64,000 nucleotides of DNA, from contig CAVVBC010000010.1 in NCBI GenBank assembly GCA_963746325.1, forward strand, positions 22,593 through 86,592. Reading direction: 5' to 3'. This DNA comes from RPQJ01 sp963746325 (GTDB lineage: Bacteria > Pseudomonadota > Gammaproteobacteria > Steroidobacterales > Steroidobacteraceae). Positions within the stretch are counted from its first letter, which is position 1. The number at the start of each line of letters is the position of its first letter. Below the pieces are notes generated by a model. The model was not told where the DNA came from. It made no database searches and saw only the letters and a program-made list of their open reading frames with translations. Of the stretch, positions 8,703-17,938 are shown in pieces. The position numbers and the translations under genes were made by a program.

Positions 8703-10114
8703 GTGGATTTTCTCATCGACAGCGCCGGCGCTGACGCTGCCGCGCCTGCGCTCCCGCTGGCGCTCGTCACGCACGCCGAACTGGCCGCCTGGCTCGCCAA
8801 CCAGGATGCGGCTACCCGGGCGTGGCTGCAGTCCCATCAGTTCAAGGCCGATCGCCACCAGGTCGTGCTGCTGCCTGCCGCGGATGGCCGCGTGCTCGGT
8901 GCCGTCGTCGGCCTGGGTGCACTGGCCGCGCTCGAGGCGCTCGAGCTCTGGCATGCGGCGGGCCTGCCGGAGCGGCTGCCCGCGGCCACCACCTGGCGCG
9001 TCACCAACGAACTCGCGCCGGCAGCCGCAACCGCGTTCGCGTTGGGCTGGGCTTACGGCAGCTACCGCTTCGATGCCTACAAGTCCGCAGCCCGCAGCGC
9101 TGTCGCGCGCGCGCGGCTGGTCGCTGCACCAGGCGTGGACGTTGCACAGGTGGCGCGACAGGCGGCGGCGACAGCGCTGGCTCGCGACCTGGTGAACACG
9201 CCGGCGTGCGACATGACGCCCGAACGCCTGGCAGCCGAGGCGATCCGCATCGCGCGTGAGCACGGCGCCGTGCCGCAGGAAATCATCGGTGACGATCTGC
9301 GGCGCGGCTTCCCCGCGATTCATGCGGTCGGGCAGGCGTCCGTCAGCGCACCGCGTCTCGTGGACTTTGCGTGGGGCGATCCGGCGCATCCCAAGGTGAC
9401 GCTCGTCGGCAAGGGCGTGTGCTTCGACACCGGCGGCCTCGACATCAAGCCCGCCGCGGGCATGGCGTTGATGAAGAAGGACATGGGCGGCGCAGCGTGC
9501 GTGCTGGGCCTGGCGCAGCTGGTGATGGCGTCACGCTTGCCGGTGCGCCTGCGCGTGCTGGTGCCCGCAGTCGAGAACGCGATCGCCGGCAATGCCTATC
9601 GTCCCGGCGACGTGATCCGCACGCGCAAGGGCCTCACCGTCGAAATCGGCAACACGGATGCCGAAGGCCGGCTCGTGCTCTGTGACGCGCTGGCGCTGGC
9701 AGACGACGAGCGACCCGACCTGCTGATCGACCTGGCGACACTGACGGGCGCCGCACGCGTCGCGCTCGGTCCCGAATTGCCGGCGCTGTTCGGTACCCGG
9801 CAGCAGACGATCGACGAACTGCTGCGACACGGCCGCGAGCAAGCCGACCCGTTGTGGCAGATGCCGCTCTGGAGTGGGTACGACGACGATTTCTCGAGCA
9901 AGGTGGCCGACATCAACAACGCCTCGGCGTCGGCTTTCGCCGGCGCCATCATCGGCGCGCTGTACCTGCGCCGGTTCGTCACGCAGACGACCGGACTGGC
10001 TGCACGTCGACCTGTTCGCCTGGAACCCGAAAGAGCGGCCGGGGCGGCCGGTCGGCGCCGAGGCCCACGCGGTGCGCGCGCTGTTCGCGCATGCTGGCCG
10101 CGCGTTATGCGTAA
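8703..10114 (+). CDS. Leucyl aminopeptidase family (M17), two frameshifts
   Basis: Cytosolic dizinc aminopeptidase. Metal ligands and catalytic residues are visible in GKGVCFDTGGLDIKPAAGM (about residue 236) with MKKDMGGAA, and in the family signature NTDAEGRLVLCDALA (about residue 317). Start GTG 8703, with GGAG 10 bases upstream. Indels occur near 9995 (ACCGGACTGG probably for ACCGACTGG) and near 10090; after the second the frame gives AMLAARYA and TAA 10112-10114. N-terminus is the usual variable M17 domain. Divergent from the ilvC operon; hairpin H1 starts right after its stop. Confidence 0.85.
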
Positions 10115-10210
10115 GGCAGGTCGAGCACACGGGGCGGGTCGGTTCAGTGGCTCGTCCGGAGCGCGTGTCTGCCTTTCCAAGCTCAGGACGAGCCACTGAA
10201 CCGACCTGCC
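10115..10210 (+). repeat. Invariant-loop hairpin H1
   Basis: Perfect 21-bp inverted repeat, 10137-10157 with 10186-10206 (arm GGTCGGTTCAGTGGCTCGTCC). An inner GAGC/GCTC stem closes the loop GCGTGTCTGCCTTTCCAA (10163-10180), so the loop is in plus orientation. GGCAGGTCG at 10115-10123 and CGACCTGCC at 10202-10210 repeat the outer end. It fills the gap between the pepA-family gene and the next gene. There is no T-run after the stem. Confidence 0.9.
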
Positions 10211-10212
10211 AC

Positions 10213-11525
10213 GTGATCGACCTGCGCTACGAGCGGCGTGCCTGGACGCTGATCTACCTGTGCCTCGGCCTGGTCGAGGGCGGCACGGCCGCGGTGATGG
10301 TGCGCGCGCTGTTCGGCGACCAGGCGCCGCGCGCTCGCGGTCGACCTCGTGGTCGCGCTGTCGTCAGTGCCGCGCCGGCGTGGTCGAACCTCGCGAGCAT
10401 GGCGTATGCGCGACGCGCGCAGGGGCAGCGCAAGATTTCATTCCTGTTTCCGCTGCTGCTCGCGCTGACGGCCTGCGTGGGCGCGCTGGCGCTGGTGCCG
10501 CAAGAGCGGGGCAGGGCTGCTGCTGTTCCTGGCGCTGTACGCAGCGGCCCGGCTGCTGTGGGCCGGCGTCGAAACCGTGCGCTCGGTGCTCTGGAGCGTG
10601 AACTACCCGGCGCGGCTGCGGGCACGCATCACCGGCCGCATCACCGTCAACACGTCGATCGCGCTCGCGATCACGGGCCTCGGCATCGGCTGGCTGCTGG
10701 GCCACGACGGACCGTGGTGGCGACTGGCGATCGTCGCGGGCGCCGGCTGCGGCGTGGCCGGCGCGCTGGCGTTCCGCCAGTTCAAGGTGCGCCGCGAAGA
10801 CGACCTGCTGGCCGCGGAGCGCAGCCCGGCTGGAGGAGGGCGCGTCATTCGGCATCGGCGGCATGCGCGAGTTGCTGGCCCGCGACGAGCCGTTCCGGCG
10901 GTATCAATACGCGATGTCGGTGTTCGGCGCCGGCATGCTGTCGCTGACGCCGCTGATGGTGATCTGCCTCGGCGACGTGCTGGGCCTGCCGGCGCTGTGG
11001 CAGGTGCTGGTCATGACGGCGGTGCCGGTGCTCGTGGTGCCGTTCGCGATCCAGCCCTGGGCGCGTTACCTGGACCTGCAACCGGGTGGTCGCGTTCCGC
11101 TCGGTCCACGGCAAGGTCACGCTGGTCGCGGTCGCACTGCTGGTTGCCGCCGTGCTGTTGCAGGGTGCCGTGGCTGCTGGCGCCCGGGCTCGCTGCTGCT
11201 CGGCACGAGCCTCGCGGCGGGCAATCTCGGCTGGACCCTGGGCCACAACGACTTCGCGCCCCGCGGCGAGGAAACACGCTACATGGCGCTGCATGTGACG
11301 CTGACCGGCATGCGCGGGCTGGTCGCGCCGCCCCTCACGATCGGCTTCTATCACCTGCTCGACCACCTGCGAACCGGACTCGGTCCGGGCGCGCTGCTGC
11401 TGCCGTTGCTGCTCGTGGGCAGCGGCGCGTATCAGTTCCACACGCATGCGCCGCGCGCAGCTCGCGGCAAACGCGGCGTGACCGCTGCGCGGCCAGACCG
11501 CACAATGACCCCGACTGCAACATGA
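10213..11525 (+). CDS. MFS-like multi-spanning membrane transporter, several frameshifts
   Basis: Hydrophobic protein assembled from three frames: WTLIYLCLGLVEGGTAAVMV, FLFPLLLALTACVGALALV, VNTSIALAITGLGIGWLLG, GMLSLTPLMVICLGDVLG, VTLVAVALLVAAVLLQG, LTGMRGLVAPPLTIGFYHL. About ten to twelve membrane segments with an MFS-like loop pattern; substrate unknown. Start GTG 10213 right after hairpin H1; end TGA 11523-11525. At least four indels (near 10335, 10520, 10830 and 11085-11190). The gap to ilvD is 13 bp, so the two may be co-transcribed. Confidence 0.6.
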
Positions 11526-11538
11526 CCGGAGCCCTGCG

Positions 11539-13272
11539 ATGAGCCGACGCAAAGTAGACACCCGCCCGTATTCCAAGCTCGTGTTCGACGGCGTCAAGCA
11601 GACGGCGAGCCGGGCGATGCTGCGTGCGGTCGGGTTTCGCGCGACCGCGATTTCAAGAAGCCGCAGGTCGGCATCGCCTCGACCTGGAGCATGGTCACGC
11701 CGTGCAACATGCACATCGACAAGCTCGCCGACGCCGCGGCCAAGGGCGCGAACGCGGCCGGCGGCAAGAGCACGATCTTCGGCACCATCACGATCTCCGA
11801 CGGCATCTCGATGGGCACGCGAGGGCATGCAATACTCGCTCGTCTCGCGCGAGGTCATCGCCGACTCGATCGAGACGGTGGTGGGCTGCGAGGGCTTCGA
11901 CGGCCTCGTGGCGATCGGCGGCTGCGACAAGAACATGCCCGGCTGCATGATGGCGATCGCGCGGCTGAATCGTCCCGCGGTCTTCGTCTATGGCGGCACG
12001 ATCCTGCCCGGGCGGTCGCAACGGACAGAAGCGCGACATCGTCTCCGTGTTCGAGGCCGTCGGCGCGCACGCCGCCGGCACGATCAGCGACAAGCAGCTG
12101 CAAGCAGGTCGAGAGCACGGCGATTCCCGGCGCGGGCTCGCTGCGGCGGCATGTACACGGCCAACACGATGGCCTCCGCGATCGAGGCGCTCGGCATGAG
12201 CCTGCCGCAACAGCTCCGCGCAGGACGCGATTTCGCGCCGACAAAGCGCGCCGATGCCGAGCAGGCGGGCGCCGCCGTCGTCGAACCTGATCAAGCGCGG
12301 CATCCGGCCGTGCGACATCCTGACGCGCGAGGCCTTCGAGAACGCCATCACCGTGGTCATCGCGCTCGGCGGCTCGACCAACGCCGTGCTGCACCTGCTC
12401 GCGATCGCGCACGCCGCCGGCGTGACGCTGGCACTCGACGACTTCACCCGCATCGGCAAGCGCGTGCCGGTGCTCGCCGACCTGCAAGCCGAGCGGCCGC
12501 TACTTCGATGTCCGAACTGGTCGCCATCGGCGGCATCCGCCGCTGATGAAGATGCTGCTCGACGCCGGCCTGCTGCACGGCGATTGCCTGACCGTCACCG
12601 GCAAGACGCTGGCCGCAGAACCTGGCGCGCGTGAAGCCGTATCCGAAGCGGCCAGGACATCGATTCGCCCGCTCGACCAACCCGATCAAGAACGACAGCC
12701 ACCTCGTGATGCTGTACGGCAACCTCGCGCCCGACGGCGCGGTGGCCAAGATCACCGGCAAGGAAGGGCTCAAGTTCACCGGCACGGCGCGCGTATTCGA
12801 CGGCGAGGAGGCCTGCGCTGCAGGCGATCCTCGATGGCACGGTGAAGACGGGCGACGTGATCGTCATCCGCTACGAAGGCCCGCGCGGCGGCCCGGGCAT
12901 GCGCGAGATGCTGAGCCCGACCGGCCGCGATCATGGGCAAGGGCCTCGGCGACAAGGTCGCGCTGATCACCGACGGCCGATTCTCGGGCGGCAGCCACGG
13001 CTTCGTCGTCGGCCACGTCACGCCGGAGGCCGCGCTCGGCGGCCCGCTCGCGCTCGTGCACGACGGTGACTCCATCAGCATCGACGCGACGAAGAAAGAA
13101 TTGTCGGTGGACGTCGCGCCGGCCGAGCTCGCGCGCCGGCGTGCGGGCTGGCAACCGCGCGCGCCGTATGCCACGCGCGGCGTGCTCGCAAAATACGCCG
13201 AACTCGTGAGCAGCGCGTCGCTTGGCGCCGTCACGGATCGCGGCTCTGCGGGTCGCAAAGGGGCAGGATTGA
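11539..13272 (+). CDS. ilvD: Dihydroxy-acid dehydratase, heavily frameshifted
   Basis: Fe-S dehydratase making the 2-keto acid precursors of valine and isoleucine. Recognisable blocks in order: MSRRKVDTRPYSKLVFDGVKQ, STWSMVTPCNMHIDKLAD, SDGISMGT, GCDKNMPGCMMAIARLN (cluster cysteine), GSCGGMYTANTMASAIEALG, ALGGSTNAVLHLLAIAHAAG, YEGPRGGPGMREML, LITDGRFSGGSHGFVVGH (active-site serine region). At least eight single-base indels between 11625 and 12925 move the protein through all three frames while similarity stays high. The end is uncertain: the natural stop is probably TGA 13270-13272 after one more indel; the raw frame runs to 13502. Confidence 0.85.
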
Positions 13273-13591
13273 AACGCTCCGGCTGCATGGGTGAAGCGAA
13301 GAAGTGTTGTGTTGCGCAACCCGCGTCGGTAAAGTCCGACCGCCGCCAGAAACGCTCCGGCAGCGGTTTGACCGGAACGGCTTTGTTTCGTGTTGCAATG
13401 CAGCATTCGGCGAGAAGAAAGACGGCAATCGCGCTGACCGAATTGCATGGCCCCTCAACGGGCATGCATCGATCTTCGCGGACCAGCATCAGGGGTTGCT
13501 AGGGTGGATGGAGGTCTTGTAGTGTCGGCGGTCCCGGGGAGGGCGCGGCCTGAGGCCTGAGATACCTTGCGCCCACATACGTGGAGGGGAA
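13273..13591 (+). other. Intergenic region upstream of tonB
   Basis: About 320 bp with no convincing gene. GAAACGCTCCGGC occurs twice (about 13271 and 13350), a 13-bp direct repeat. A TTGACC (13368-13373) could be a -35 element but has no good -10 at 17 bp. I saw no Fur-box-like palindrome, which would be the expected regulator of a tonB cluster. A clear Shine-Dalgarno, GGAGGGGA, precedes the tonB GTG. Confidence 0.4.
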
Positions 13592-14249
13592 GTGGCTTAC
13601 AGTTATTCGATCGACGATCCGGCAAAAAACAGCAAGCGCACGCTGGCGTTCGTCTTGGTCGTCGCCATCCATGCGTTCTTCTTCTGGGTCCTCGCGTCCG
13701 GGCTGGGTGCCAAGATGGTGCAGACCGTCATGGGCCCCGTCGAGACCAAGATCATCGAGGAACTCCCCGATGACAACAAGGAGCCGCCACCCCCGCCGCC
13801 CTGACATCGAGCAGCCGCCGCCTTACGTGCCGCCGCCCGAAGTGTCGGTCGACCTCGCCATCGACACGGGCCCGACCACGGCGATCTCGAACGCGACGTC
13901 GGAACGGCCGGTAGCTGCGCCGCCGCCGGTTGCACCGAAGCCGGTCGAGCGCGCCACCGTCAAGACGCCGCCGTCCACGTCAGGCAAGGGTGCTCGCATC
14001 ACCCAGCCCGAGTACCCGCCGGCCGCACGCCGCGCCGGGGAGGCAGGCACGGTGCAGTTACGCTGCTTTGTCAGTGAATCCGGTCGCTGCAGCGAAGTTT
14101 CCGTCGTGAAAAGCAGTGGTTTCGACAAGCTCGACGAAGCCGCCGTGAAGGAAGTCCAGCGCAACTGGAAGTTCGTCCCGGGCAAGGAAGATGGCAAGCC
14201 TGTGGCGGCATGGCACACGTTTGCCGTTACCTTCCGCCTCACCGATTGA
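13592..14249 (+). CDS. tonB: TonB energy-transducing protein, frameshift in the proline tract
   Basis: Inner-membrane-anchored periplasmic protein passing proton-motive energy to outer-membrane receptors. N-terminal membrane anchor (TLAFVLVVAIHAFFFWVLA, about residues 17-35), then a proline-rich spacer and a C-terminal TonB domain ending with ITQPEYPPAARRAGEAGTVQ and NWKFVPGKEDGKPVAAWHTF. The frame breaks in the C-rich run near 13790-13802, where the raw frame stops at 13804; the next frame continues the spacer (DIEQPPPYVPPPE). GTG start at 13592, supported by a near-perfect Shine-Dalgarno. First gene of a tonB-exbB-exbD-exbD cluster. Confidence 0.9.
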
Positions 14250-14321
14250 TCCGTCTGTATTGACCCGCAACCGCACCTAACGTCGTATTACCAGTAGAAA
14301 CAGTCACAGGAACCGATCTCA

Positions 14322-15050
14322 ATGGCCACCGAAAGCGTAACCGTCGACAACCCTTACGGAATTGGCGCCCTCTGGGCACAGGGCGACTACGTCGCGAAGG
14401 GCGTCTTGGTCCTCCTCGTCCTGATGTCTGCCTATTCCTGGTTCATCATCTTCACCAAGTGGTGGGAACAGCGCCGTCTGCTGTCGCAGGCCCACGAAGC
14501 CGAGAAGAACTTCTGGGCGGCCGACAACATCAAGACCGGCCTCAACAAGCTGTCCGGCAAGGGCAACATCTTCAAGGGCATGGCCGCTGAAGCCATCGAC
14601 GCCGCCGAGCACCATGACGAGCGCCTCACGCAGCAGGTTCCGCTGCACGAGTGGATCGACAACGTGCTGGCCCGCGCCACGGCTCGCATCAACAGCGCGC
14701 TGTCCACCCAGTTGCCGTTCCTGGCCACCACCGGTTCGACCGCGCCGTTCATCGGCCTGTTCGGCACGGTGTGGGGCATCTACCACGCGCTCGTCGCCAT
14801 CGGCGTGGCCGGTCAGGCCTCGATCGACAAGGTGGCAGGTCCGGTCGGCGAGGCGCTGATCATGACGGCCATCGGCCTCGCGGTCGCGGTGCCCGCGGTG
14901 CTCGGTTACAACTTCCTGCTCGGCCGCAACAAGCAGATCATGGAACGCGTCAAGCTCTTCTCGAACGACCTCGAGCAGGTGATCGTCAGCGGTTCGCGCA
15001 TCGAAGGCGCGGGCGCCAAGGTCATCTCCGGCGGTCCGGCCAAGAAGTAA
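14322..15050 (+). CDS. exbB: ExbB proton-channel subunit of the TonB system
   Basis: 242-residue MotA/TolQ/ExbB-family membrane protein. Three membrane segments: GVLVLLVLMSAYSWFIIF (residues 27-44), a second near TTGSTAPFIGLFGTVWGIYH (about 140-160) and a third at ALIMTAIGLAVAVPAVLGY (about 185-205). Frame intact. 72 bp after tonB and 42 bp before exbD, all on the same strand. Forms the proton-driven motor with ExbD. Confidence 0.93.
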   Translation: MATESVTVDNPYGIGALWAQGDYVAKGVLVLLVLMSAYSWFIIFTKWWEQRRLLSQAHEAEKNFWAADNIKTGLNKLSGKGNIFKGMAAEAIDAAEHHDERLTQQVPLHEWIDNVLARATARINSALSTQLPFLATTGSTAPFIGLFGTVWGIYHALVAIGVAGQASIDKVAGPVGEALIMTAIGLAVAVPAVLGYNFLLGRNKQIMERVKLFSNDLEQVIVSGSRIEGAGAKVISGGPAKK

Positions 15051-15092
15051 CCAGGCGCCAGCCTGTTCCAATAGCGCGGAGACAGACCGACC

Positions 15093-15530
15093 ATGGGCAT
15101 GAACGTATCTGCGGGCGACTCAGAGATCGACGAAAAGCCGATGTCTGAGATCAACACCACGCCCCTCGTGGACGTGATGCTGGTCATGCTCATCATCTTC
15201 CTGATCACCATCCCGGTGATCACGCAGTCGGTGAAGGTCGAGTTGCCGAAGGCGGCCAACATTCCGACGGCGACCAAGCCCGAGAACATCAACATCGCGG
15301 TTGATTCGCAGGGCAACGTCTACTGGAACACGTCGCTGGTGCCCACGCAGGAAGCGCTGCTCGATCGCCTGAAGTCGATCGCGGTGCTCGAGCCGCAGCC
15401 CGAGGTGCACGTCCGTGGCGACCGCGCCACGGCCTACGAGCACATCGGCCGGGTGATGGTGCTGTCCCAGCGGGCCGGCATCCAGAAGATCGGTTTCATC
15501 ACCGAGCCCGACCGCGGCCTCGCACGCTGA
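15093..15530 (+). CDS. exbD: ExbD proton-channel subunit (first copy)
   Basis: 145 residues with a short cytosolic N-terminus, one membrane helix and a periplasmic domain. The motif SEINTTPLVDVMLVMLIIFL carries the conserved membrane aspartate (Asp of LVDVML) that handles protons. The periplasmic part ends HVRGDRATAYEHIGRVMVLS. Frame intact. The next gene is a second, related ExbD. Confidence 0.93.
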   Translation: MGMNVSAGDSEIDEKPMSEINTTPLVDVMLVMLIIFLITIPVITQSVKVELPKAANIPTATKPENINIAVDSQGNVYWNTSLVPTQEALLDRLKSIAVLEPQPEVHVRGDRATAYEHIGRVMVLSQRAGIQKIGFITEPDRGLAR

Positions 15531-15551
15531 TCGCTGCAGGAGTCTGAAACG

Positions 15552-15968
15552 ATGAGTATGAGTATTGGTGGCGGCGGCGAAGACGAGCCGATGATGGAAA
15601 TGAACATGACGCCGTTGATCGACGTCCTGCTCGTTCTCCTCGTGATGTTCATCATCACCATCCCGGTGATGACGCATGCCGTGAAGCTGGACATGCCCCG
15701 GCCGAACAATGCGCCGAAGCTGTCCGAACCGGTGGTGATCCAGCTCGAGATCGATTTCGACGGTACCGTGCTCTGGAACGGTACGGCAGTCACGGTCGAC
15801 GACCTCGACACGTACTTCCGCCGCGAGGCAGCGAACGACCCGCAGCCCGAACTGCACATCCGCCCGAACAAGCGCGCGTCGTACGACGTCGTCGCGCGCG
15901 TGTTGGCGGCAGCGCAGCGCAATGGCCTGCTGAAGATCGGTTTCGTCGGCAACGAGCAGTTCATGTAA
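15552..15968 (+). CDS. ExbD-family subunit (second copy)
   Basis: 138 residues, paralogous to the preceding gene: MEMNMTPLIDVLLVLLVMFI keeps the membrane aspartate, and the ending PELHIRPNKRASYDVVARVL matches the periplasmic domain. Frame intact, 21 bp after the first copy. Two adjacent exbD genes are known from Xanthomonas, where the second copy serves only some substrates; that specialisation is an inference here. Confidence 0.92.
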   Translation: MSMSIGGGGEDEPMMEMNMTPLIDVLLVLLVMFIITIPVMTHAVKLDMPRPNNAPKLSEPVVIQLEIDFDGTVLWNGTAVTVDDLDTYFRREAANDPQPELHIRPNKRASYDVVARVLAAAQRNGLLKIGFVGNEQFM

Positions 15969-16022
15969 CGGATGCGTTGCCAACACCGGCCTGGCGGCGG
16001 CAGGTGCTGGCATCGGATCATT

Positions 16023-16066
16023 AAAAAAGGGGGCTGCCGGAGCGAAGAGCTCCGGCGGCTCTTTCC
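16023..16066. terminator. Hairpin terminator after the TonB cluster
   Basis: Stem GCCGGAGC (16036-16043) with GCTCCGGC (16049-16056), loop GAAGA, followed by GGCTCTTTCC on the plus strand. An A6 run (16023-16028) lies upstream, so the T-run is stronger on the minus strand. It lies between exbD copy 2 and the TPR gene. Confidence 0.5.
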
Positions 16067-16103
16067 TTGTCAGCGGGGCGCAAACGTCCCAGTGAGGAAT
16101 TCG

Positions 16104-17321
16104 ATGAGCAAGGCGAGTTTTGTTCTCACCGGCGCACTCGCAATCGCGGGTTGGGTTGGCGTGGCCGGCACGATGCTGGTGCTGCCGGCTACGGCAGAGG
16201 CACAGCAGAAGGTCAGCCAGAAGGTGGGAGTGCCGCTGAAGGCGGCGCAGGACGCCATCGCCAAGAAGAAGTGGGATGCCGCGCTTGGCAAGATCAAGGA
16301 AGCCGACGCTGCCCCCGGCAAGACGGCCTTCGATCAGTACAAGATCAACGAGATGCTGTGGTACGTCTACCTGCAGCAGGGCCGCAACGCCGACGCGGCG
16401 CGCGTGCTCGAAGGGCAGATCGCGTCCGGCCAGATGCCGGCCGGTGAAAAAGTCCAGCGCACGAAGACGCTGGCGCAGCTGTATGCCCGTGCGGGCAACT
16501 ATGGCAAGGCCGCTGCCACGGCGCAGCAATACCTGAAGTCCGTTCCGGGCGACAAGGACATGCAGTTGCTGGTCGCCAATGCTTACTACCAGCAGAAGGA
16601 CTACAAGGGCGCCATTGCCGCGGCCGAGCGCGTCATGAAAGGCGGCGGCACGCCGAGCCAGGACCTGCTGCAACTGCTGCTGCGTTCCAATTACGAACTC
16701 GGTGACTCGGCGGGGACGGCGAAAGCGCTCGACCAGTTGCTCAAGTACTACCCGTCGACGGACACGTGGGAACGCGTGCTCGACGGCTACATGAAGACGA
16801 CCAAGCACGACCACGCGCTGATGGCGCTCTATCGCCTGGCTGAAGATGTCGGCGCGCTCAAGACGTCGCGCCAGTACACCGACCTGACACAAGCGCTGGT
16901 CATCGGCGGCTTCGGCCAGGAAGCCGAGCGCGTCATGAACAAGGGCATTTCGAACAACGTGTTCGCCGGTGATGAACTGACCCGAGCCAAGCGCACGCTG
17001 GAGGCAGCCAAGCGCCGTGGCGACATCGAGCGCCAGGCCCTGCCGAAAGCAGCGGCAACGCTGGCAGCGGCGAAGACGGGCGACGAGATGGTCAAGGTCG
17101 GCGAGATGTACTTCAGCGCCGGCGACTACACCAACGCCACTGCGGCCTTGCAGAAGGCCATCGCCAAGGGTGGCATCACCGACCTGGACAATGCCGAGAT
17201 GCTGCTGGGCATCGCCTTGAAGCGCAACGGTGACAAGGCGGGTGCCGCGAAGGCGTTCGATCTGGTCCAGGAGCCGAAGTTCGCCGAGATCGCCAAGCTC
17301 TGGAAGATCGCAGCGCGCTGA
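16104..17321 (+). CDS. Secreted TPR-repeat protein, paralogue A
   Basis: 405 residues: a signal peptide (VLTGALAIAGWVGVAG, cleavage probably near EAQQ), then helical repeats that look like tetratricopeptide repeats (NYGKAAATAQQYLKSVPGD, DYKGAIAAAERVM, DYTNATAALQKAIAKGG). No enzyme motif. ATG 16104 with GAGGA upstream. Frame intact. It follows the TonB genes and is convergent with a clear paralogue at 17939-19226 (minus); shared blocks include the start of the mature part, YLQ..., ...KTG.QMV.IG.LYFSAGD and the C-terminal WK. Probably a periplasmic scaffold of the TonB machinery; function inferred from position only. Confidence 0.8.
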   Translation: MSKASFVLTGALAIAGWVGVAGTMLVLPATAEAQQKVSQKVGVPLKAAQDAIAKKKWDAALGKIKEADAAPGKTAFDQYKINEMLWYVYLQQGRNADAARVLEGQIASGQMPAGEKVQRTKTLAQLYARAGNYGKAAATAQQYLKSVPGDKDMQLLVANAYYQQKDYKGAIAAAERVMKGGGTPSQDLLQLLLRSNYELGDSAGTAKALDQLLKYYPSTDTWERVLDGYMKTTKHDHALMALYRLAEDVGALKTSRQYTDLTQALVIGGFGQEAERVMNKGISNNVFAGDELTRAKRTLEAAKRRGDIERQALPKAAATLAAAKTGDEMVKVGEMYFSAGDYTNATAALQKAIAKGGITDLDNAEMLLGIALKRNGDKAGAAKAFDLVQEPKFAEIAKLWKIAAR

Positions 17322-17368
17322 GGCTGGGTCGGGCCCGTCTTAGAGCGGGCTGGTTGAATCAGAAGTAA

Positions 17369-17398
17369 GGGGCGGGGACGCAAGTCTCCGCCCCTTTT
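17369..17398 (+). terminator. Rho-independent terminator of TPR gene A
   Basis: 11-bp stem, GGGGCGGGGAC (17369-17379) with GTCTCCGCCCC (17384-17394), one G-T wobble, GCAA tetraloop, then TTTT. It lies 48 bp after the stop. Confidence 0.9.
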
Positions 17399-17413
17399 CA
17401 TTTGCGTCTCCTG

Positions 17414-17489
17414 CAGCGGCTCACTCCAATCGCGCAGTCATGGCAGATCACGGCAGCGGCTCACCCCAATGGCTTGTCCGGCGCTTGGG
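17414..17489 (+). repeat. Two truncated tandem copies of the H2 left arm
   Basis: CAGCGGCTCACTCCAAT at 17414-17430 and a longer copy at 17454-17489 running through GGCTTGTCCGGCGCTTGGG repeat the left arm and the first loop bases of hairpin H2 (17508-17541). They stop before the rest of the loop, so they look like decayed or partial copies of arm plus loop edge. Confidence 0.85.
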
Positions 17490-17507
17490 TATTTGCAGCA
17501 GTCCTGA

Positions 17508-17587
17508 CAGCGGCTCACTCCAGTGGCTTGTCCGGCGCTTGGAAAGGCAGACACGCGCGCCGGACAAGCCATTGGAGTGAGCCACTG
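17508..17587 (-). repeat. Invariant-loop hairpin H2
   Basis: 31-bp arms, 17508-17538 with 17557-17587, one mismatch near the outer end and one G-T wobble. The loop 17539-17556 is TTGGAAAGGCAGACACGC, the complement of the H1 loop, closed by GCGC/GCGC. It is paired with H3, 134 bp downstream, in opposite orientation. Confidence 0.92.
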
Positions 17588-17651
17588 CCTGAGGGTGCCG
17601 TTGCAGCTTCCAGATGCCGCACCGCGTGGGCAATGGCGCCGATCCTTGGCA

Positions 17652-17735
17652 CGCGTGAAGTTGGGCTGCGGTCAGGGCGGGTCGTTCGGTGGCGCGCGTG
17701 ACGCCGGGCTGCAATCAAGGCGGGGCGTTCCGCCG
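17652..17735 (+). repeat. Degenerate direct repeat leading into H3
   Basis: CGCGTGA...GGGCTGC...TCA(A/G)GGCGGG(G/T)CGTTC occurs at 17652-17690 and again from 17695, period 43 bp, and runs into the left arm of H3. It looks like a further tandem copy of an arm-side unit, as seen at the other loci. The 17588-17651 stretch between it and H2 shows nothing I can name. Confidence 0.6.
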
Positions 17736-17794
17736 ATTCCCCCGTAGCGCGTGTCTGCCTTTCCAAGCGGAGGGGGAATCGGCGGAATGCCCCG
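17721..17794 (+). repeat. Invariant-loop hairpin H3
   Basis: 23-bp arms, 17721-17743 with 17772-17794, one G-T wobble (CGTTCC against GGAATG). The loop region 17744-17771 contains AGC GCGTGTCTGCCTTTCCAA GCGGA in plus orientation. Together with H2 it fills most of the gap between two convergent TPR genes. Confidence 0.92.
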
Positions 17795-17865
17795 CAGCAC
17801 CCGCCCGCAGCACCCGCCACTGCACACGCCCGCAGCCCAAGCCCCGCGCCAATGACCCCGCCCAA

Positions 17866-17902
17866 GAAAAAGGCCCCGCAGGACGCGCCCGCGAGGCCTT
17901 TC
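17866..17902 (-). terminator. Terminator of TPR gene B
   Basis: On the minus strand AAAGGCCTCGCGGG pairs imperfectly with a second G/C-rich arm ending GGGGCCTTTTTC; five T follow the stem (A-run from 17867). It lies 37 bp past the minus-strand TPR stop. Confidence 0.7.
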
Positions 17903-17938
17903 TGATCCAGCAGAGTCGCCGGACTGGGACGGACGGGC

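Noticed and set aside
10137..10206. Hairpins as library or adapter artefacts
   Set aside because: The copies have G-T wobbles, bulges, internal loops and decayed tandem units, differ in length and lie only between genes. An adapter or fold-back artefact would give perfect arms and random positions. Reads would still be the final proof.
15120..16892. 590-residue minus-strand open frame
   Set aside because: It is the mirror of exbD, exbD copy 2 and the TPR gene, His/Arg-rich without any domain, as expected for shadow frames in GC-rich DNA. Similar shadows at 22881-24269, 24857-26260 and 61833-63146 were dropped for the same reason.
17414..17794. CRISPR-like array formed by the repeated 20-base core
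   Set aside because: Repeats alternate in orientation, spacing is irregular, flanks are inverted repeats rather than unique spacers, and no cas gene is present.
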